Part shown: positions 61,402-64,000 of the stretch, piece after piece
Layout: each line of letters opens with the position of its first letter
Numbering within the stretch: the first letter of the stretch is position 1
Assembly (NCBI RefSeq): GCF_002836205.1
Contig: NZ_PJBE01000013.1
Location: forward strand, 3,100,001-3,164,000
Length of the DNA: 64,000 nt
Direction: 5' to 3'
Origin: Shewanella sp. Choline-02u-19
GTDB lineage: Bacteria > Pseudomonadota > Gammaproteobacteria > Enterobacterales > Shewanellaceae
Position numbers and translations under genes: made by a program
Notes under the pieces: model-generated
The model's input: the letters and a program-made list of their open reading frames with translations, nothing else
The model's database searches: none
Told to the model about the DNA's origin: nothing

Positions 61402-63081
61402 ATGAGATTACAAAAGCTTGCTATCGCTGTAGCAGTAATGACTGCATTATCCGGTTGTAATAGTGATGACGATTCAGCTAAGACCTGTTCTGATGGTACC
61501 ATTTTAGATACAAACACTAATACTTGTGTCACTGTTCCACCTGTCGTCGTACCGCCAGTCGTCGTACCACCAGTCGTAGTGCCACCAGTAGCGACTGATT
61601 TCTACAATAGCGACAACTGGAAAGAAACCTTCCCTGATCAGCATACTACTTGGCTAGAAACTGAAGAAACTAACCCAGTATCAGGCGTACCAACTGATAT
61701 ATTGGAAATAAATCCAAACCTAGTGAGTGCATGGGCGGGTTACGGTTTTGCTAAAGACTACAACCGCGCTCGCGGTCACCAGTTTGCACTAACGGACATT
61801 ATCAAAACTCTTCGTACTGGCGCTCCACTGGTAGGTCACGACGGCGTCGTTGTTGGTGAAGCGATGAAAGCAAGTTGCTGGTCTTGTAAATCTCCTGACG
61901 TAGCCCGTATGTATGACGAGGTTGGCGAAGGGAAATTTGCTGATAACGGCTGGTCTGTTTGGGGCAAAGAGATGACTAACGTCATTGGCTGCGCCGACTG
62001 TCATGAATTAGGCGAAAATACACTGCGCCTAAGCCGTCCATACACAGAACGTGCAATGGACAAAGTTGAGCTTACCTTTGCGGCTCAAGACCACACTGTT
62101 CAAGCTGGTCAAACTTGTGCTCAGTGCCACGTAGAATACTACTTCGACGGCGGCGATTCTAAGAAAGTACGTTACCCGTGGGATCATTGGGTACCCGCTG
62201 TTGACACCGATTACGCAAATGTTACTGACTACCAAGGGACTGATAATCTTTATAAAGGTTACGCAGCAGAAGCTCAGCTAGCTTACTACGACAACATCGA
62301 CTTTAAAGATTGGACTAATGCCATCTCTGGTGCACCGTCGCTAAAAGCGCAACACCCTGAGTTTGAAAACATGTCAGACCGCGCTAAACACAAAGGACCA
62401 AACCATTTAGAGTTTAGCTGTAATACCTGCCATATGCCTAAATCGACTAACTCTGAAGGCCAAGAGTACTCAAACCATAAAGTCACATTTGACGCAGACA
62501 AGCTACCCGCAAATTGTACTGCTTGTCATAATGCCGACTATTTAGATATAGACACTATCATTGCTGATCGTAAAGCTGAAATCGACAAATTGCGTTTTGA
62601 AGCAAACGGTACCGACCCTCGTCTAACCGAAGTACATTTCAAAGCACAAGCAATTTGGGCTGCAAATGGCATTGAAGGTCTAGACGCTGGCAAAACTATT
62701 GGCGAAGCTAAAGCGGCCTATGAAGGCGCACTTGCTGCAGGAAACGAACTGGCTACTGAGATGAACAGCTTATTGGGTCAAGTGCGTAACGCACAATGGT
62801 TCTGGGACAGTGCAACCGCATCTCACGGTATCGCTGCGCATAACCCTGAAGAAGCTAAACGCTTACTGACTAAAGCTAATGCGATTCTAGGTGCGGCTAT
62901 CATTGAAGCTGATACCTTGCTAACTAAGTACGCACCAGAGTATACGTACGACGCTACTCAGTACGATACTAAAGCAAAAGTACAACCTCTTGCTGGTCTT
63001 AATTTAGAAGCTATGAAAACAGCTAAAGACAAGTTCGTTGAAGAGCGTGTTAAAAAAGAATGGCCTGCTGAGCTACGTTAA
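61402..63081 (+). CDS. NrfA-like pentahaem nitrite reductase, lipoprotein form
   Basis: Ammonia-forming nitrite reductase family. About 559 residues from the second ATG (AAGGAG five bases upstream). Lipobox LSGC gives Cys19. Residues about 45–64 are four VPPVV repeats, a spacer to the catalytic domain. Haem sites: CWSCK at 159–163 (the lysine-ligated catalytic haem), then CxxCH at 197, 239, 340 and 372. CHVEYYF carries the active-site tyrosine. Normal NrfA is soluble and periplasmic; the lipid anchor and spacer are unusual. A terminator follows, then a second NrfA-like gene. Confidence 0.9.
   Translation: MRLQKLAIAVAVMTALSGCNSDDDSAKTCSDGTILDTNTNTCVTVPPVVVPPVVVPPVVVPPVATDFYNSDNWKETFPDQHTTWLETEETNPVSGVPTDILEINPNLVSAWAGYGFAKDYNRARGHQFALTDIIKTLRTGAPLVGHDGVVVGEAMKASCWSCKSPDVARMYDEVGEGKFADNGWSVWGKEMTNVIGCADCHELGENTLRLSRPYTERAMDKVELTFAAQDHTVQAGQTCAQCHVEYYFDGGDSKKVRYPWDHWVPAVDTDYANVTDYQGTDNLYKGYAAEAQLAYYDNIDFKDWTNAISGAPSLKAQHPEFENMSDRAKHKGPNHLEFSCNTCHMPKSTNSEGQEYSNHKVTFDADKLPANCTACHNADYLDIDTIIADRKAEIDKLRFEANGTDPRLTEVHFKAQAIWAANGIEGLDAGKTIGEAKAAYEGALAAGNELATEMNSLLGQVRNAQWFWDSATASHGIAAHNPEEAKRLLTKANAILGAAIIEADTLLTKYAPEYTYDATQYDTKAKVQPLAGLNLEAMKTAKDKFVEERVKKEWPAELR
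61534..61593 (+). repeat. Four 15 bp in-frame repeats in the NrfA-like gene
   Basis: Four units of the type GTACCACCAGTCGTA encode V-P-P-V-V (last unit V-P-P-V-A). They form the linker between lipid anchor and haem domain and may vary in number between strains. Confidence 0.92.
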
Positions 63082-63118
63082 TCACGAATGTAGTTAAGTA
63101 ACCTATTGTCTTCGACCT

Positions 63119-63154
63119 AAAATGCCAGTCCTCCCACCGACTGGCATTTTTTTT
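63119..63154 (+). terminator. Terminator after the first NrfA-like gene
   Basis: AAAATGCCAGTC and GACTGGCATTTT form a perfect 12 bp stem with an 8-base loop and a long T run. Confidence 0.95.
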
Positions 63155-63461
63155 ATCTCTGCTATTTATGATTATTTTTCCATTAAGAACGGAAGGTCAA
63201 TAATCACCACCGCATTAGCGAACTATGTTGAGTTCACCTTTCCTATCGCCATCATCACATCGATACCCAAATGAAAGATCAGTAGTTAAGCAACACATCA
63301 ATTAAGAATTACTTAACACATCATTAAAAACAGTAAACTATTCTTACCTTTCGATTGGTTTTAACATTCACTGTCGAATCTTTATTGTTACTTGTTGTTA
63401 CTTGAATATACCCCACCTATTCCTGTTCTCCATTTAATCAATAAACAGGAAATCAAAGTAA
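63155..63461. promoter_or_regulatory. Upstream region of the second NrfA-like gene
   Basis: About 307 AT-rich bases after the terminator, so the second reductase gene must have its own promoter. No NarP or FNR site could be assigned with confidence. A ribosome site AGGAAA lies nine to ten bases before the ATG. Confidence 0.4.
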
Positions 63462-64000
63462 ATGAAATCAATAACTTTAAGGCTAACGCCAATAAGTTTA
63501 CTCATATCAGTGGCCCTGGTATCTTCATCTTTTGCCTATGCTCAAGCTAAAGATCTCGATCCGCGTAGTGAGCAGTATGCTAAGAAGTATCCAAAACAGT
63601 ACCAAAGCTGGAAAAAAACCACTGATTACAGTGACAAACCAGATGAAGTAGCTGAAGACCCAAATCTTGCAGTCTTATGGGCAGGTTATGCCTTTTCAAG
63701 AGATTATACCCGCGCCCGCGGCCATCAGTACGCCGTTACCGATCTCAGAGAAACGCTCAGAACCGGTACACCTGATGCAGAGCATCCAGACATGATGCCA
63801 ATGGCATGTTGGAGCTGTAAGGGACCCGATGTACCAAGAATGATCACTGAGCAGGGAGAAGATGGATTCTTCGAAGGTCAGTGGAGTAAAGGTGGCCCTG
63901 AAGTCGTCAATACTATCGGTTGCCAAGATTGCCACGAACCTGGTTCGTCAAAGTTACGTATGGCTAGACCTTTTGCAGAGCGAGCCATGAAAAGCATTGG
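63462..64000 (+). CDS. nrfA: Second NrfA-like ammonia-forming nitrite reductase, N-terminal part
   Basis: The first 179 codons; the gene continues beyond the window. A cleavable signal peptide (ending FAYAQA) rather than a lipobox, as in ordinary NrfA. Catalytic haem motif CWSCK and the next CQDCH are visible, with the block AVLWAGYAFSRDYTRARGHQ shared with the upstream paralogue. Probably the canonical NrfA of the organism; later haem motifs are outside the window. Confidence 0.9.
   Translation, partial: MKSITLRLTPISLLISVALVSSSFAYAQAKDLDPRSEQYAKKYPKQYQSWKKTTDYSDKPDEVAEDPNLAVLWAGYAFSRDYTRARGHQYAVTDLRETLRTGTPDAEHPDMMPMACWSCKGPDVPRMITEQGEDGFFEGQWSKGGPEVVNTIGCQDCHEPGSSKLRMARPFAERAMKSI

Overview
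The window reads as a chromosomal segment of a marine gammaproteobacterium, most likely Shewanella or a close relative. This is inferred from the gene order murA–ibaG–mlaBCDEF | yrbG–kdsDC–lptCAB–rpoN–hpf–ptsN | rapZ–npr–mgtE, from DUF2999 and DP-EP family proteins, and from two tandem NrfA-like multihaem nitrite reductases. Species is not assigned. No rRNA, tRNA, CRISPR array or prophage was seen.

Layout. (1) 1–13.6 kb is a conserved envelope and nitrogen-PTS core: phospholipid transport (Mla) on the minus strand, then Kdo synthesis, LPS transport, sigma-54, ribosome hibernation, PTS-Ntr and Mg transport on the plus strand. (2) 13.7–20 kb holds a ModA-like binding protein, several lipoproteins, an OmpA-type lipoprotein, a small HTH protein and an FG-GAP repeat protein. 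(3) 20–25 kb holds a GtrA / ArnT-like / GT2 glycosylation cassette divergent from a two-component system. (4) 25–31.4 kb holds a glycine-zipper lipoprotein, an XRE-type regulator, a lone GAF protein, a lipase-like hydrolase, an RlmI-like methyltransferase and an MFS transporter.

(5) 31.67–40.3 kb is the most unusual region: eight co-directional, tightly packed genes. They encode two paralogous ferritin-like (VioB/PF12902-type) diiron proteins, a 14-cysteine repeat protein, a DUF692/MNIO enzyme with its DUF2063 partner, a small exported protein, a LodA-like quinoprotein oxidase (probable cysteine tryptophylquinone, CTQ) and a LodB-like flavoprotein. It joins a RiPP-type cysteine-modifying module to a quinocofactor oxidase module and is the best candidate for an undescribed system.

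(6) 40.5–49 kb is accessory: a TOBE molbindin, a 1089-residue winged-helix/STAND-ATPase/TPR regulator with a DP-EP protein next to it, a REP-associated tyrosine transposase surrounded by several repeat families, and a GGDEF protein. (7) 49–60.4 kb carries ppiB, a cysteine synthase-like enzyme, an S41 lipoprotease, a flavin reductase, an ArsR–thioredoxin–permease set, a MarR/EamA divergent pair, a NifX-like/DUF134 pair and DUF1275. (8) A 1 kb AT-rich gap leads into a lipoprotein NrfA-like pentahaem reductase and a second NrfA-like gene cut by the window end.

Functions come from motif reading and family knowledge only; no database search was run. Start codons were moved where a clearly better-spaced Shine-Dalgarno (SD) sequence or family length argued for it.
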